Part shown: positions 62,411-64,000 of the stretch, piece by piece
Layout of the letters: the number at the start of each line of letters is the position of its first letter
Numbering within the stretch: position 1 is the stretch's first letter
NCBI RefSeq assembly: GCF_023518235.1
Contig: NZ_CP090423.1
Coordinates: 1,054,001-1,118,000, forward strand
DNA: 64,000 bases
Direction: 5' to 3'
DNA from: Stenotrophomonas maltophilia
Lineage (GTDB): Bacteria; Pseudomonadota; Gammaproteobacteria; Xanthomonadales; Xanthomonadaceae
Translations under genes and position numbers: made by a program
The notes under the pieces: model-generated
Seen by the model: only the letters and a program-made list of their open reading frames with translations
Told to the model about the DNA's origin: nothing
Databases searched by the model: none

Positions 62411-63799
62411 ATGGACGCCCTCCTCCTTTCCCGAATTCAGTTCGGCTTTCTCATCAGCTTCCATGTGCTCTTCCCTGCCTTCACCATTGGCTTGGCCAGT
62501 TGGCTTGGTTTCGTGGAATGGCGCTGGCTTCGAACCCGCAACCCGGTGTGGCGGGATCTGTTCTTCTTCTGGCAGAAGATCTTTGCCGTGTCCTTCGGCA
62601 TGGGCGTGGTAAGCGGTATCGTCATGGCGTTCCAGTTCGGCACAAACTGGCCTCGTTTGAGCCAGATCGCCGGAACCGTAATCGGCCCCCTACTGACTTA
62701 CGAGGTCCTGACAGCCTTCTTCCTGGAGGCAAGTTTCCTCGGAGTGATGATGTTCGGCTGGGGGCGAGTATCACCACGCCTGCACTTCTTTTCCACATGC
62801 ATGGTCGCACTTGGAACGCTCTTTTCAACGTTCTGGATTCTTGCCTCCAACAGCTGGTTGCATACGCCTGCGGGCTACGAAATGATCAACGGAGTGGTCC
62901 ATCCGGTTGACTGGTTCGAGGTTGTGTTCAATCCATCGTTCCCCTATCGACTGGCCCATATGGCAATAGGGTCATTCATAACAACCTGCTTCGTGGTGGG
63001 TGGTGTTGGCGCCTGGTACCTGCGGCGTAAGGAGCACGTCGAAGCCGGCCGCAAGATGCTTGGGGCGGCTGTGATATTTGCGGCCATTACCGTTCCTGTT
63101 CAGATTTTCGTGGGTGACATGCATGGTCTGAACACCCTCAAGCACCAGCCGATGAAGATCGCAGCGGTAGAGGCTCACTGGCATCAGGGCCAAGAAGGTG
63201 AAGGAGTTCCGCTGGTCGTCTTCGCTGTACCAAATGAGAAGGAAGAGCGGAACGATCTTGAGATCGCGATTCCGCGTGTTGGCAGCCTCATCCTGACTCA
63301 CTCCATGGATGGAACCTTCGCACCGCTGACATCCGTACCGGCGAGCGAACGACCTCCGGTCACGCCTGTGTTCTTCGCATTCCGGATCATGGTTGGGATA
63401 GGCACCCTCATGCTACTGCTCGCCTGGCTTTCTGCTTTCACCCTGGCCCGCCGTAAGCTGTTCGATTCCGGGGCCCTGCTGCGCGCTTGGAACTGGATGC
63501 TTCCAAGTGGGTTCGTTGCTTTGGTGGCCGGCTGGTTTGTCACCGAGATGGGGCGCCAGCCTTGGATTGTCTATGGCGTTTTGCGAACGGCTGATGCCGT
63601 GGGACCGCAAACGGCCTGGATGACAGCGATCTCACTCGCGGTCTATGTCGCTGGATATGCGTTCGTATTTGGTTGGGGCATCTGGTATCTGGTCAAGATC
63701 CTCCGACATGGCCCACATGCCCAAGACGGAAGTCCGTCGCTAGAGGGTGGTGATCGCACACCTGCACGGCCTATCTCGGCCGCTGATCAATCTCTCTGA
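62411..63799 (+). CDS. cioA: Cytochrome bd-type quinol oxidase subunit I, cyanide-insensitive type
   Basis: A 462-aa CydA/CioA with His18 (ISFHVLFP), GRQPW with the haem-ligand Met in VTEMGRQPW, and eight or nine membrane helices. The loop after helix 6 is short, as in cyanide-insensitive CIO oxidases. It takes electrons from quinol to oxygen. It is followed 11 bp later by subunit II. Confidence 0.93.
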   Translation: MDALLLSRIQFGFLISFHVLFPAFTIGLASWLGFVEWRWLRTRNPVWRDLFFFWQKIFAVSFGMGVVSGIVMAFQFGTNWPRLSQIAGTVIGPLLTYEVLTAFFLEASFLGVMMFGWGRVSPRLHFFSTCMVALGTLFSTFWILASNSWLHTPAGYEMINGVVHPVDWFEVVFNPSFPYRLAHMAIGSFITTCFVVGGVGAWYLRRKEHVEAGRKMLGAAVIFAAITVPVQIFVGDMHGLNTLKHQPMKIAAVEAHWHQGQEGEGVPLVVFAVPNEKEERNDLEIAIPRVGSLILTHSMDGTFAPLTSVPASERPPVTPVFFAFRIMVGIGTLMLLLAWLSAFTLARRKLFDSGALLRAWNWMLPSGFVALVAGWFVTEMGRQPWIVYGVLRTADAVGPQTAWMTAISLAVYVAGYAFVFGWGIWYLVKILRHGPHAQDGSPSLEGGDRTPARPISAADQSL

Positions 63800-63810
63800 G
63801 GAACGCTGAC

Positions 63811-64000
63811 ATGGACTCGATGACCTGGTTGCCCATCGCCTGGTTCGCCGTCATCAGCTTCGGCGTCCTGATGTACGTCGTCCTCGACGGCTTCGTACTC
63901 GGTATTGGCATTCTCGCGCCCTTTGCCGAGGATGAAGAGCAGCTCGATGTGATGATGAACACCGCTGCCCCAATATGGGATGGCAACGAAACCTGGCTGG
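63811..64000 (+). CDS. cioB: Cytochrome bd-type oxidase subunit II (partial, 5' end)
   Basis: The frame is open from the ATG to the window edge (63 codons). It encodes WLPIAWFAVISFGVLMYVVL and DGFVLGIGIL with the CydB signature APIWDGNETWL. It is the partner of CioA, with TGAGGAACGC upstream of the start. Confidence 0.92.
   Translation, partial: MDSMTWLPIAWFAVISFGVLMYVVLDGFVLGIGILAPFAEDEEQLDVMMNTAAPIWDGNETWL

Overview
The window looks like a chromosome of a GC-rich gammaproteobacterium of the Xanthomonadaceae, most likely Stenotrophomonas. That is an inference from codon bias, the GTGGGAGCGACG-type REP hairpins, an IS5-family element and the style of the mod/moa genes. No rRNA, tRNA or CRISPR array was seen.

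Layout. (1) 1-5547: part of a Tn3-family transposon with a tnpT/tnpS resolution module around a palindromic site, tnpA, and a fluoride exporter gene (fluC) whose start codon overlaps the tnpA stop. A 1.17-kb IS5-family element (about 5529-6698) sits in the fluC 3' end and supplies its last codons. (2) 6981-8914: a formaldehyde-dehydrogenase-like zinc enzyme, a DUF427 gene between two mirror-image REP hairpins, and an antitoxin-like remnant. (3) 9030-25816: a defence island. A Wadjet-type operon (jetABCD) is followed on the same strand by a PD-(D/E)xK-STAND NTPase. A WYL regulator with a repeat operator is divergent from jetA. Next comes a two-gene operon of an alpha/beta hydrolase and a caspase-like protease, then a HEPN-motif gene. 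The hydrolase-caspase pair is the best candidate here for an undescribed system. (4) 25961-27757: a flavodoxin and an LpxR-type lipid A deacylase.

(5) 28268-46132: a formaldehyde-stress island. It holds glutathione-dependent detoxification (gfa, adhC, fghA), a FrmR-type sensor with its operator, a LysR regulator, two NDH-2-like flavoenzymes, an uncharacterised NTF2/GNAT/C-N hydrolase operon, and a DNA-repair set (class II uvrA, rarA/mgsA, uvrB). Two nearly identical 49-bp boxes, one before adhC and one between the LysR gene and the NTF2 operon, tie the unknown operon to formaldehyde detoxification. (6) 46366-50838: a bestrophin-like channel and a sigma-54 two-component pair. (7) 51338-64000: molybdenum metabolism. 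A long minus-strand set (fdhF/ydeP-like, moaA, moaC-mogA fusion, moeA, moaD, moaE, mobA, modABC) is followed by divergent fdhD and a cyanide-insensitive-type bd oxidase (cioA, start of cioB). The modC 3' end looks like a recombination junction.

How it fits together (inference): formaldehyde is trapped as S-hydroxymethylglutathione and oxidised by AdhC. FghA then releases formate, and the molybdenum oxidoreductase could oxidise the formate. The NDH-2-like enzymes and the bd oxidase would take NADH and quinol electrons, while RarA and the Uvr proteins deal with formaldehyde-induced DNA-protein crosslinks. The moa/mod block is visibly the most GC-rich part; the defence and formaldehyde islands are less so, as expected of acquired DNA.
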